From contig JALMLS010000329.1 in the NCBI GenBank assembly GCA_038496445.1, forward strand, positions 124,001 through 188,000: 64,000 nucleotides of DNA, given 5' to 3'. This document shows, in pieces, positions 11,723 through 23,230 of the stretch. The notes beneath the pieces are model-generated. The model worked only from the letters and a program-made list of their open reading frames with translations. It had not been told where the DNA came from and did not search any database. Source of the stretch: Trichosphaerium sp. ATCC 40318. Lineage: Eukaryota > Discosea > Flabellinia > Trichosidae. The translations under genes and the position numbers were made by a program. Position 1 is the first letter of the stretch, and the number at the start of each line of letters is the position of its first letter.

Positions 11723-12069
11723 CTGCCTAATTAAAATGCCCAATCTTGGCTAAACATCGACATAGCCCTCATGTTTCGTCCTCCTGAAACAGCGCTGTTT
11801 TATTTTAGCGCTAAGCCTCCTTTTAAAAGGTCACTCCTATTTGTAGCACGTGACTTTCTCCCTTTATGCTCACGTAAAATACTCTATAAGGCTACACTAA
11901 TGGATAGCTTACAGAGTTGCACTAGGTCTACCTATGTCACAAACCGTACTGAAAAAGCAGACGTAGCGCTAGGTCAAATCCACTGTCACATGCAAATTAT
12001 AGATTGAAAGGACGAAACATGTGAGGGCTATGTCGATGTTTAGCCAAGATTTGGTATTTAATTAGGCAG
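11723..12069. mobile_element. MITE-like element with about 59-bp terminal inverted repeats
   Basis: The left end 11723-11782 (CTGCCTAATTAAAATGCCC...) is the near-perfect reverse complement of the right end 12009-12069 (...GGTATTTAATTAGGCAG), with one 2-nt indel and a few substitutions. The 226-bp interior has no transposase frame. I found no clear target-site duplication, so the superfamily is open. It lies between PPR gene A and the dermatopontin-like gene. Confidence 0.8.
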
Positions 12070-12156
12070 TGTTATTTATACAAACGTATTCAATTGCATA
12101 ACGGAAGAATGTTAAACCCAAACAAGGGTGCAACAAACACTTGTTAATAAATATGT

Positions 12157-12964
12157 TTATTCCGTCCTGAAACTATTAATATCACATTCAATATTAGCGC
12201 ATTCCATTTGCCATTCCCTATCAGGACCTCTATTACATGAGATGAGAATGAGAAGTGCTACGAAATTGTACAAAAATGTACCCATAACTTGACCTGAACC
12301 CTACAATGTAAGGTATCGCTGGAGGGCAATTAATATCCCCTGTCCCTCCAAGTCCTGGAGTAATGTTGAACATGTCTAACAGTAACCATTAACAAAAAAA
12401 CCGCGTTTTCCTATTCTTACTTATCCACGTGTTACCAGTTGACCTACATCTAAACAATCCTGTACGAGTTCTTGTTGTACATTAGTGATCTCAAATCTAC
12501 AGCTGAATAGGCGAACCTGCAACGAAACCTGAATATTCTATCACTATTAAAGCGATCCCATGGAGAACCACTAATAACTGAAACACGCATTAACAATTAA
12601 AAACTAAAAAGTCCAAAGTACAATCAACTGCGTGTCCATCAGAACATGTGTGAGTGAAAGTTCTACCTAGTTCAGACTCAAAATACTCTGGTGAGCCAGT
12701 AAATGATACACGATTATCAGCGCATCTCCACAAGAATTGACGGGCGCCTGTGAAGGCAGTACTACGAGCTCCTGTGAGGGCACCTACAGTGCAAAATCTA
12801 TGCCAATAGTCAAATCTGGGTGTTACACCACCACCGTTGCCAATGGCTTCTACAATCTCCCCACTACAACTTCTACTACTTTGTTATTTTCGTGTAAGGA
12901 TAAACTTGGCGTACAAAGCCATGATGATTACTAGCACTTGACATAAGATGTGTTGATTTAACAT
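12157..12964 (-). CDS. Dermatopontin-like secreted protein (six short exons)
   Basis: Built from exons 12964-12915, 12878-12622, 12577-12517, 12470-12436, 12375-12282 and 12229-12157, which sum to exactly 190 codons with all GT...AG joins in frame. The N terminus is a signal peptide (MLNQHILCQVLVIIMAF). The body shows the dermatopontin pattern: Cys then Gly then S.Y, followed by DRxW/F...C, seen as ISGSPWDRFNSDRIFRFRC, INCPPAIPYIVGFRSSYG and PDREWQMEC. Metazoan dermatopontins are about 200 aa and lie in the extracellular matrix. In a protist the protein is likely secreted or coat-associated (inference). No single frame longer than about 90 codons covers it, so a plain frame scan misses it. 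Confidence 0.75.
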
Positions 12965-13832
12965 ATTTGATAGTATTGTTAGAAGTAAAGCGCAGTTCAG
13001 CTGGTTTCTATAATTCACGTGAAGAGCTATTCTATGAATCGACAAGGTCAGTAAATTGCCATGAATACTGTAATTCTCCAAATAAACAAAAAAGGGTTCG
13101 TAAATTGTTAGATCACGTGAATAAGCGGGTAGGTGAATGTTCAACTACTACGACTGCAGGCTTTGACATTGCAATTTCAACCACATTTTAGGCTAGTGAC
13201 TGCATTAAAACACTGCAAATAATAATTTGGAAATAGATTAGCCATGAATTGGAGTTAGTCACAACAGACTTCAGCCGTTTAACAACACTTAACTTGGAGT
13301 ACCATCGAACTTTCAAACTATTGCATCTGCAAATTTTAAAAGTTCGGCTTGATGGCAAGCCCAGAGTCAGATCTTGTGTCAATACTTTGGCAGAAGATCT
13401 GTTTTATTATCAGCTCTGATGATACCGTATTTGGCCACTGGGATACAGGTGTAGCTCCAGCGGAAGTCGTAGTAAGTGACAAATATTCCGAGTTGTTTGC
13501 ATTCATCTTTTTATTGTTAACATTGCGTAAACACTCAATTACTGCCATTTGTGGACTAAATTGAGAAAAAAACAAAGTGACAGACAAGCGTCACGTGACG
13601 CTTTACTTTTATGTCTACTTTTTTTTGACATGCAATAATTGCATTGCACTAAACGTAAGTAGACGTTTAGGCACTAATTTCACGCTGAGGCAGAACGAAT
13701 GATTTTCTTTGTATTGAATTTTCTGGACTGACTTTCTATCAAAACGCTGTAGCAAGTGCGTTACACACAAGAGCGTAAAATTAAGTGCTCAGCAAGTTTA
13801 TCCGACGTTCACAACACAATTGAGATTGGATT
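12965..13832. other. Unresolved stretch upstream of PPR gene B
   Basis: Several short frames on both strands have protein-like composition (plus strand near 13250-13415 and 13350-13560; minus strand near 13480), but I could not join them into a convincing gene. It also holds the promoters of the dermatopontin-like gene (leftward) and of PPR gene B (from 13715), and three CACGTG words. Confidence 0.35.
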
Positions 13833-14087
13833 ATGATTCATAGAGCGTTTATACGCTCCTACGCGCGTTCAGGGCATGCGACTCGTAAATCTATGTCAGT
13901 ACGTATTATTTTACACGGTTTCCCCGTCATACGGTTATAAATAGATAAATGACGTTTATTGTAGCGTTTACGACCATCACAATATCAACATTATCGCTAC
14001 ACCACAGATGCAGACGTGAAAGATGGTACGGACGTAAAACCTCCTCTCTTGCACCTAAATACGCTTGAATCTTACTCTCAAAATCAG
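13715..14087 (+). repeat. Inverted-repeat arm, left (PPR gene B 5' region)
   Basis: This 373-bp block is about 95% identical by eye to the reverse complement of 17483-17857. It covers about 118 bp of promoter, the presequence exon, intron 1, exon 2 and intron 2 of PPR gene B. Similarity ends at the start of exon 3. Confidence 0.9.
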
Positions 14088-15608
14088 GAGTGTCGGTGGA
14101 AGGACTGGCTGAGTATTTTTTTGAAAAAATTTTGCTTCAAAAACGTGATGCGACATTTTATTCAAAAAATGTGATATTCTCTCGTAGTTATTACTCCAAG
14201 AAAACCAATTCGGCATCACAAAATCTGCAGCTATTCACAGAGTACCTCGATATGTTCAGAAACTTTGATTTCATGTTTGAAGAGTTTGAAAGCCTCAAGT
14301 CTCAAGGTATACAACTCGAAGTGGGCCTATACGAGAGCATGATTAAACTGTGCAATACTTCGTCTCAAGCATTTCAAATCTTTGATTGCATGATCGATGA
14401 AGGTGTTGAACCAAGTCCTGCTATTTATGAGAGAATGCTCGACATATGCTTGCTTTGCAGTGAACCTAGGATAGCTCTTGACATGATTAAGACTACTGAG
14501 ATTGCTGGCTTTGTTGTAGATATAAGTACATACATAAACACTATGCAGTTTATGATAAGCATAAGGGAACACGATGCTATTATTGAACTTTATGAAGCGA
14601 TATTTGAGAATACAGATTTACAACCTGGTCCAAACATGGTTGATGTAGCAATGAGGGCATACAGATCTAGTGACAGGCCAAAGGAAGCACTTGAATTATG
14701 GTATCAAAATGTTGATAAAGTGCGTAAATTACTTTTTTTTTTTGCAAAGTGAAAAATCATTTAAGTCACGTTAAACCGGGCTGAAAACCTTCCCAACTTC
14801 CGGCTTGAATATGACCTAAAAAAGCAGAAAATTAAAGTGACTGAAACATATGATAAAAATTTGGTTAAAACTTATTATTGAGCTTCTGTGACCGGCAGAA
14901 ATGTGCAAACAAATACTTTTTCGATGTTTCTCAAAATATGAAAAAAAAGAGAAAACTTCAAAGCGTAGTTTCTTTTTCCTTCTTTACCTATTACTTACTT
15001 TCCATTAGATTCAACCAAATAAAACCACACGTGACACTTTATTTATTCTGCTCTTAAAAAACAATATGAAAGCTGAGTTTATTGAACTAGTACATGGAAA
15101 TGAAGAAAACATGGAACAGTCAATTAAATATTCAATTGGTTATTTCAAGAACAAGAAGGACGTGGAAGTAATACTATTTATCTTTTCTAGTCTTAAATCT
15201 CCTAGTAATCATATCTTTTCTGTTACTATGTATGCATTACTAGAGGTAGGAGCACAAGAAGCGCTTGGTGTACTAAAAAAGTGGGACAATGGTTTTACAC
15301 GTCCGCTGTCCTGTGAATTTAAGCTCCGTATCCAAATTAAGCTTGGTAATTATGAAGAAGCAGCAGATACCTTTAAAGCTATGGACAGCGAATATGGGTA
15401 CACAAAACATAATTTGCTGGCAGCAATGGTTGAGGGCTTTAAAAGTAAACAAGATTTGTTGTCTGAAGTTATTGATTCTGTTGAGTTTACTGAAGACCAT
15501 GATGAATCGACCACAGACTCCATAACACGGACAATGGAAGCATCAACAAATTATAATGATATTGTTAGGAAAAAGATTGTTTCTCTTGTTCGCAATACTC
15601 GTAGATAA
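13833..15608 (+). CDS. PPR protein B, mitochondrial
   Basis: Exons 13833-13898, 13965-14025, 14088-14719 and 15009-15608; all joins are in frame with GT...AG introns of 66, 62 and 289 nt. The presequence MIHRAFIRSYARSGHATRK is basic and lacks acids. PPR hairpins follow (GIQLEVGLYESMIKLCNT, GVEPSPAIYERMLDICLLC, LQPGPNMVDVAMRAYRSS). Exon 4 starts IQPNKTTRDTLFILLLKN, matching the equivalent exon start in protein A. The repeats have diverged widely from A and C although the 5' end is nearly identical to C. Predicted role: organelle RNA binding. Confidence 0.85.
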
Positions 15609-16037
15609 AAAAATAAAGAATTTTTTGACATTAGAAGGTTAGAACAGACTTGAAATGATTTTCAGTACATCTTTCTTTGTATCTTTGCCTATATCTTCTG
15701 CAAAATTATCTATTTTGGCCTTTGTTTTTAACGTTTATTTCAAGGGTACATAAACCTTGCACATGGCATTTTCACTCAATTAAGAAATGTATTAAAGTGC
15801 TGTTACAGTAAAAAAAAAAAAAAATTTCTTAGTTATTCTCAGAGACGTCCTAATTGGGTATATAAATTCAAGCTTTCTTGGATTAGTGGAAAATATAACG
15901 TGCAATGTCACCATGTTCAGTATGCATTCTTTCCAAGTATTTCCACAAAGATATTCATTGTGAACTTTACTACGACGAAATACACAAATGTACACTATTA
16001 TCCTACAACTAAGGCCACGTCTCTTTTACACGTATTC
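15609..16037. other. 3'-3' spacer of converging PPR genes B and C
   Basis: Contains AATAAA-like signals and a run of about 15 A at 15810-15825. No gene was seen. Confidence 0.5.
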
Positions 16038-17737
16038 TCATCTTTCGTGTGCCCTTCTACGTTTCAGAAGGGTTTTTGCTCTAATACTAATGTTACCAAG
16101 CAAACCCTGAGAAACAATATCCTGAAACATATTTTCGTTTTTTGCAAAACCATCAAACAATGCCAACACGGTTTCATCATTTATACCAATACCATATGAT
16201 CCTCTCATTTTCTTTAATACTTGTACTGCTTCTTCATATTTATCAAGTTCACAATAAGCACGTATCTCCATATTACAAGTTGTTATGATATCATTCAATG
16301 TCATTTTGAGGGATGCATCCGGTACTTTATTTCTCAAGTCCCTAATGCCATCTAGCACCCATTTTGGTTTTCCTCTCTTTAACAATATGGATAAGAAGGT
16401 GTTCCATGTCCGTAAATCAGGTGATTTGAAGCAATAAAAAATTTCAGTTAAAGCAACTGGTTGGTATCTTCGGCTCCTTAACAACTTATCGCCAAGATTT
16501 TCTTTTTGTATAAATTCAAAAATAACATCTTTCATATCACTTTTAAGTGAATCATTGTCACTTTTAGATAAAAACTTAGCAAGTGTTCTTACTAGATTTT
16601 CAGTTGCCTTTTTACAAGGTTGTTTCTATTTCAAGTGAATAAGAGACAACAACAAAGAGAAATAAAAAAAAAAAAACCTCCAAAAAATCTTTTCTCTGTT
16701 TTTTCCTACTTTTGTCAAACAAAAAGAACACGTACACCGGTTTTTTTGATATCATTACTTAATTCCATTGCCTCTTTTGGTTTTTCCTTGATTGAATAAG
16801 CCCACATAAGCCAAGCAAAAAATTTAGGTCTATCCAATAAACTTAACTTTAAATCTTCCTCTATCATTTGATAAAGCTCAATTGCCATGTTTATATTATC
16901 ATTGCGACCAGAGCACATAATAAAACAAACTGGTAAGAATGCTTCCGTATTTAGTGGCATGCCAGCATTGAATGCAATCTTAAGCATATCGAAAGTTTTC
17001 CCAACTGCTTCAATAACTCCCCCTTGATGCCACCGTCTCGAGCACTGAAAAAAAACATATTCATAAATTTTGCGTTCTGGCTTAACACCTTGATCGATCA
17101 TGTGTTTAAAAATTTGATATACTTGAGATATAGTATTGCACACTCTAATAACCCTTCTGTACGCGTTCACATTGAGTTTTACACCTTGAGACTTGAGGCT
17201 TTGAAGTTCTTGTAAGGCGAATTCAAAGCTACGAAGTTTTGGAATGTAGTCTTCAAAAACTTGAGACTGTTTGGTTTTTTTTTGTATACCATTGTGATAT
17301 TGTGCCAAATACCACTGCGTATCAGATGGTGTGGTTCCTAAAAACATCTTAAAATTCATCTCTTGTAGACGTAAAACCGGAAAAAAAAACGGGGTTCGTA
17401 CTTATTAAATCCACTTCCACTTTGCCATCGTCTCGTTCTCGTACAACATTAATCTTTTGTTCATCCACCCATGAGTAATTTTCTGGTTTCGAGGGTAAGA
17501 TTCAAGCGTATTTAGGTGCAAGAGAGGAGGTTTTACGTCCGTACCATCTTTCAAGTCCACATCTGTGGTGTAGCGATAATGTTGATATTGTGATGGTCGT
17601 AAACGCTACAATAAACGTCATTTATCTATTTATAACCGTATGACGGGGAAACCGTGTAAAATAATACGTACTGACATAGATTTACGAGTCGCATGCCCTG
17701 AACGCGCGTAGGAGCGTATAAACGCTCTATGAATCAT
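16038..17737 (-). CDS. PPR protein C, mitochondrial
   Basis: Exons 17737-17672, 17605-17545, 17482-17402, 17361-16736 and 16625-16038; every join keeps frame, and the donor after 16736 is GTACGT. The presequence is the same MIHRAFIRSYARSGHATRK as in gene B. Exon 3 is unique to C and encodes an acidic linker (NYSWVDEQKINVVRERDD). The PPR region includes GVKLNVNAYRRVIRVCNT, GVKPERKIYEYVFFQCSRR and ITTCNMEIRAYCELDKYEEA. The C terminus ends in a basic stretch (KRRRAHER). It is convergent with gene B. Organelle RNA processing is the likely role. Confidence 0.85.
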
Positions 17738-17857
17738 AATCCAATCTCAATTGTGTTGTGAACGTCAGATAAACTTGCTGAGAACTTAATTTTGCGTTCT
17801 TGTGTGCGTAACGCACTTGTTACAGCGTTTTGATAGAAAGTCAGTCCAGAAAATTCA
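17483..17857 (-). repeat. Inverted-repeat arm, right (PPR gene C 5' region)
   Basis: Partner of 13715-14087, in reverse orientation, with a few substitutions and small indels. The two arms bracket about 3.4 kb containing both PPR gene bodies. Confidence 0.9.
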
Positions 17858-18122
17858 AAACAAAAAAAAGTTCTCGACTTCAGGGATTTTTTAGTCGTAC
17901 AAAGACTTAGCAACTATTAAGTAGAAAGAGGAGGGGTGCAACAAAAACCATTTAAAAATGCAATGAAGGTAAGACGTGAACCATAACTAAACAAGACACT
18001 TAAACACCGCTCCACTCACAACATTCCACATTAAGTGGAGGTCACGTGATAGATAGCCCATGTTGATAAACCACATGTGATCTAAATAAACGGTTCATTC
18101 ATCCGACTGGCTAAAATAGTAC

Positions 18123-18510
18123 CTACCAGTCAGCTGGATGTACATGTACCAGACTGACAAGTGGTTTGACATGGAGCCCAGGTACAAAGGGCTTCGAGGA
18201 AACTACATGGCCTGCTTTAAACCAGACTTCAAACGGAGACCCTGAAACAAGACCAAAATGGACTTGGACACGAAAATAGAAAAGAATAGAGTGCCTACTT
18301 ATTTGAAACAACTTGTCTTTTACTTCGGTTATACCCACCAACTCGACAGGTTCTCCTAATACCCTTTTCATCCATTGATAACTCACAAGAATGAGATTTT
18401 GTTCTTTCAACCTGCCGTTGCTCATCTACTAGCACCTTATGCACGTGACTGGTTAAAATACGAAAAGCCCTGCTAGCTAATATCTTTGATAGGTCGCGCA
18501 TTACATCCAC
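18123..18510 (-). CDS. Hypothetical protein, probably two exons
   Basis: From ATG at 18510 the frame gives MDVMRDLSKILASRAFRILT. A shifted frame then reads LILVSYQWMKRVLGEPVELV and, after a likely 57-nt intron, PFEVWFKAGHVVSSKPFVPG to a stop at 18123. I could not find a splice that joins the first two segments cleanly, so either a small intron is missed or the gene is frameshifted. No family recognised. Confidence 0.35.
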
Positions 18511-18765
18511 ACGATAGCACGGTAGCTACAAGGAATAACTCAAAAACCCAAAAACCAGTAAAGTTAAAAGCGTGATGAGTCGGGTTAAAGATTACGCCAT
18601 TGCAATTTTACCGGTTATCTGAAAACCCATGATTCAGGTGAAACCCGAACTTCCGAAATCGCTAACCTCTGGTGTCACAACGAAGATATATTACGTGTAC
18701 GTATTGTCTCGTCATTGCCCAGTAAAATCACAAACATTTGATAATATCTTTTATTTAACCCAATC

Positions 18766-20452
18766 ATGAACGCCTTGAACAGCACTTCTAATATTACAGA
18801 TACTCATTGTGATGATAGTGAGTTTCTTACATTTAAGGAGGTTCTATCTGATAATCCAAGGTTTGTACGTATTGATAACGAGTTCTATGGAATAGCTTAG
18901 TGCCAAGACTGCGAAAAAAACCATTTGCTTTGTCACACGTGTTTATGATATTTTGTTAACTTGATCGCGTAGATTGCCTTCATATCTAGTACAACATCTA
19001 TACTACTGATCGTCAGCTATGTTATATGGGCTTATCTGACTTACACTCATTTTCAAGCGAAAAGAACCTCATTGAGGACTCTAAACTTGAAAGTATTCAC
19101 TTTCATACCTGTACGTAACAACAACATATTTCATCTAGTTATTCGGATAAAACAATTTCAAAGTTGCTATTTTTGTTTTACAAACGCAGAAACACGTCCA
19201 AAATATCCTTCCAAACGTTTTTTTTCAAAATGTCCCTTGTGTGGTGACCTGTTACCAAACCAACTTCTTCGCAACACCGAAATATTTTGGAAATTCGTGT
19301 GGCTATTGCCAGTAAACTGTGGGCTAAATTGTCCTCAGATAGAGGCATTTCTATTCCAAAATCCATCACGTGAACTAACACGTGTTCAGATACCTTTTTT
19401 TTTCTTTTACTGCTATGTGTTCTTATTCAAAACTAGGTTAATGCAACGCTTGTATATTTATCTTTCTATCTATTCAACTCAACCTTGACGCTACGCCTTG
19501 CTCGGTTGTCTTTCCAAGCTCTTGTGATACGATGGTTTTTTGAGTCTATTGGTATGTCAACTTAACGGCCGTGTCTTTAACCCTCCCCTGTTAATTATCA
19601 TTCGCTTACGCTTGTAATCTAGTACACGCTTTAGGAGGTTGGAAGAGCGCTTCAGATATACTCACAAGTTTAAAGCCATCAAGGTACATTAGAGAAAACC
19701 TTAGTTTAGTTAACATGTTTGAAGGTTCTATGCTGTCACTCCATTTTGCTGTTGCTGTCGTTGCTCTTGCTTTCCAAAGAAGAACTACACGAGAAGATCT
19801 CTTAAATGGTGTACGTAAATTATAGGATGTTTCACGTGATCTCGTGTATAAGACTTTAGACAACTCATTCAGCGAAATAAACAACTAACTTACGTTCTCA
19901 TTAGGTCATGTTCTAGTGGCTCAATACACTATAATCGCTCCGGCTGCCGCTCTTCTAAGAGTATTACTTGATGAAAACGTGAAATCATTTGATCCAACAT
20001 CCTCAAGCTTCTCAGAAGCAAACATATACATCACAATTGTAAACGCAATTTCATCACTTCTTGCTATTTATGGACTTGCAATTATAAGAACACCAACAGC
20101 AAAAGTACTTACAGACTATGGAATAAGAGTAAAGATTTTTACAGTCAGAGCAATCATTCTCCTATCTGCTATACAACTGCTCATTCTGAGGATTCTAGTT
20201 AATACTGATGTGATCAAAGATGATGATTTATTTAACGCTGAACTTAAAGCTGATTTATGGGATAATTTATTATTGATGTTTGAAATACCTATCATCGCTG
20301 CTGTGTGTGTTTTTATATTCACTTTAGATGACTACGATAAAGTCATCGATAAGAATTCATCTATAAATGGTAACGGCACTGTGTTAAATAGTACAAACAA
20401 TGGAAAGAAACCTAAGAAAGGAGAATCATCTTCAGAAGACAGCAATGTCTAA
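18766..20452 (+). CDS. TMEM184 / OST-alpha-like multi-pass membrane protein, paralog 1
   Basis: Multi-exon. The N terminus MNALNSTSNITDTHCDD carries sequons and is probably extracellular. TM1 is in IAFISSTTSILLIVSYVIWA, followed by HFQAKRTSLRTLNLKVFTFIP. The next exons give LARLSFQALVIRWFFESIG and HFAVAVVALAFQRRTTRE. The last exon (from about 19905) holds four TM segments and ends in a hydrophilic tail GKKPKKGESSSEDSNV. The order of segments and motifs such as LAIYGL and DLWDNLLLMFEIPIIAAV match the Solute_trans_a (TMEM184/OST-alpha) family, seven-TM proteins linked to solute export and trafficking. Substrate unknown. Confidence in the family is moderate. Tandem copy at 20959. Confidence 0.65.
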
Positions 20453-20958
20453 AAACTATGAAACTCCAAAATAACAAACAAGCTTTTTTAACTACATCTT
20501 TAAATGGCGTGTTCTAATGTATCCTATATTAAGATGTATGAATAACAATAAACCCATTACTTGAACAAACGACATGTCTTATAAAACTGGATAAATGATA
20601 TCCGCTATTGTACTTTTCAGTCAGTTAGTCAACCGTTATTTCGCCAGTTATTTTCTTGTTCTAGCACTTTATTTGTCGTAGTATGCATTGGAGTACTTTT
20701 AACAAAGAAACTGTCCTTTTCATTAAATATTACGCCACAACAAACAGTTCTAGGGTTTATATGAATGTACGGACATATATTTTTCCCTTTCAGCAATAAT
20801 CCATTGAAATAACACGTGTTTTCCCGATATATCAAAAAACACTGCAAAACTACTACAGTACGTTTTGTGTAGATGCTACATTAATAACATCATCACTATA
20901 CAATCAGTGAACCTGCCAATTCACTAAAAACTACCCACAACTTACCAATAAACACGAC
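20453..20958. other. Spacer between membrane-protein paralogs
   Basis: Contains AATAAA at about 20548 and a CACGTG near 20813. No gene seen. Confidence 0.5.
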
Positions 20959-22360
20959 ATGAACGACACCTCTAATATCACTGACAGTCACTGTATTGAC
21001 GATGATAGTGATTTTCTTACATTCAACGAGGTTTTATCTGATAACCCTGGGTTTGTACGTACCAACACCTATCGATTACGAGTTTTGTTTATTTGACGAT
21101 GAGAACGCGAATAAAACAATAAGAGAATCCTGCGTTTTGACAATTTGTTAATTGTAGAGTGTAGATCGCCGCCACAACCACTATCACGACTATACTCGCA
21201 ATATTGAGCTTCTCTCTATGGGCGTATCTGACGTACAGTCATTTTCAAGCGAAAAGAACATCATTGAGGACTCTAAACTTGAAAGTATTTAGTTTTATAC
21301 CAGTACGTATCAACTACTCTGTCACGTTTTTTTTACGGACACCAACAACGTTAGGTTTATACAATGGTGGTCTATTTATCTTTCTATCTATTCAACTCAA
21401 CACTGACATTAAGTCTCGCTCGGATGGCTTTTCAATCACTTGTGATACGGTGGTTCTTTGAGTCCATTGGTAAAAAAATGAAGATCTTTTTTTTTCTCTG
21501 TTTCGTGTCTTTTGGTTTATCATGTTTATGCTCTTTTCTAGTACACGCGTTGGGAGGTTGGAAGAGCGCTTCAGATATACTTACAAGTTTAAAGCCATCA
21601 AGGTACTCTACAATACTAAAGTCAAGTTATTTAATCGGTCAATATTTCCAGGTATTACGCTGTTCCACCATTATGTTGCTGTTTCCGTTGCTCTTGTTTT
21701 CCAAAGAAATCTCACACGAGAAGGTCTCTTAAATGGCGTACGTTAGGCAAATGTAATATTTCTCTCGTAGACAAAGCATCAAATCACACTATCTTGCGAA
21801 GTCTCACCCACTCTTTAGTATATGTACTAGTGTCTCAATTCACTATCATCGCTCCCGCTGCTGCTCTTGCAAGATTGTTACTAGCCGAAAACTCGAAGTC
21901 ATTTGACCCAGCAGCAACAGACTTTTCTGATTTTAACGTATACATCACAATTGCAAATAACGTTTCATCGATACTTGCTATTTATGGATTAATGATGCTG
22001 AAATCTTCAACTTCAAAAGTGCTAAAAGACTATAGAATACGACCAAAGATATTAACTATACAAAGCCTTATTATTCTATCAAATATACAAATAACTATTC
22101 TACGTATTCTAGTTAATACTGATGTTATCAAAGATGGTGATTTATTCACAGCTGAACTTAAAGCTGACTTGTGGGATAATTTTTTATTGATTATAGAAAT
22201 ACCTATCATCGCTGCTGTTTGTTTCTTTGCCTTCTCTACGGGTGACTATAAAAAGACTATAGACAAGGATGCATCTGCCCAAGGTAATGTGCTACATAGT
22301 AAAAGCGGTGGAAAGACACCTAAGAAAGGAGAATCATCTTCAGAAGACAGCAATGTCTAA
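20959..22360 (+). CDS. TMEM184 / OST-alpha-like multi-pass membrane protein, paralog 2
   Basis: Tandem duplicate of 18766-20452 with the same exon plan. N terminus MNDTSNITDSHCIDDDSD; first intron donor GTACGTACC; TM1 exon SLWAYLTYSHFQAKRTSLRT. Other shared blocks are LVIRWFFESIG, VHALGGWKSASDILTSLKPS, VAVSVALVFQRNLTREG and a last exon with QFTIIAPAAALARLL and DLWDNFLLIIEIPIIAA. The C-terminal KKGESSSEDSNV is identical to paralog 1, so the cytosolic tail is constrained while loops drift. Introns are poorly conserved between the two. Confidence 0.65.
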
Positions 22361-22762
22361 AAAACAAGAACGACAAACAAAAAAAAAATGTTAAAAAAAA
22401 CACAAAGGCTGTAATTTTCTGTAGACTATTCTGTTGATGACGAAATTGAATTTTAGCTGTAAGGCATTGTATACTTGTTAACCCAATACCTTCTAAAGAG
22501 CGATTGTATAGGTCAGTTACGCGAATGGCTGTTCACGTGTTCAATCTTAACGAAGCTCAAACTATAATTTGTCCCAACATTCTACAAGGAAACTGAGGTT
22601 CACAAGAATACACAGCTGCTAGTCTTTTTATATCCACAACCAACGGTGCATTGGTTTTCTTGAGACAAACATATTGGAGGTTCTCGTGGAAATGGCATTA
22701 CTAGTCAATTTGTACAGCTTGTTTAAGAAAGAGAACTATCATTTTAGACGCTTCTGGCCACT

Positions 22763-22978
22763 ATGGATCCCTTAAGGGCCATGTCAAATGGTCAGCGTTC
22801 TTCGCTTATGACCCAAAAAGATTACCAGTTTTCAGAAATGCAGCAAACAGAGACTCCAAAAGCGCCAGGCTGGAACACACAGAACGAATACGCAGAAGAA
22901 GACGCAACTTATGAACCACCAAGCGATCCAAGGCACGTGACAAACTTTAGCAAACCAGAAACGCGTAAAAACCTCTAA
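22763..22978 (+). CDS. Hypothetical hydrophilic 71-aa ORF, possibly a last exon
   Basis: Encodes MDPLRAMSNGQRSSLMTQK then an acidic, proline-rich tail. Just upstream, 22686-22775 in another frame reads VEMALLVNLYSLFKKENYHF, so this may be the end of a small split membrane-protein gene beginning near 22525 (MAVHVFNLNEAQ). Exon joins are not resolved and no family is recognised. Positions 22361-22760 otherwise hold no gene I can support. Confidence 0.3.
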   Translation: MDPLRAMSNGQRSSLMTQKDYQFSEMQQTETPKAPGWNTQNEYAEEDATYEPPSDPRHVTNFSKPETRKNL

Positions 22979-23230
22979 AACCTTCATTGCGATAATAAAC
23001 AAAGTCATTTCAACATCACAAAAAGAAGAGGTTTACAATTGCCGCCATGTTTCTTTTTTGATAAAATAGATACCCATAAACCATATGATAGGGTTAAAAG
23101 ATCCCAATATTACTATTATTTCAATCAATCAATGATTTTTTAGAAAACTCTTGCTTCTTTTTTAACTTTTCAACGCGTTTTCAATGTAATTAAGTAAAAC
23201 AGTGTTAAACACTACTCCTTGTAACTTATT

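Noticed and set aside
12737-12934. Ser/Thr/Cys-rich plus-strand frame (CEGSTTSSCEGTYS...)
   Set aside because: Looked like a secreted repeat protein, but it is the complement of exon 2 of the dermatopontin-like gene, which has far better support.
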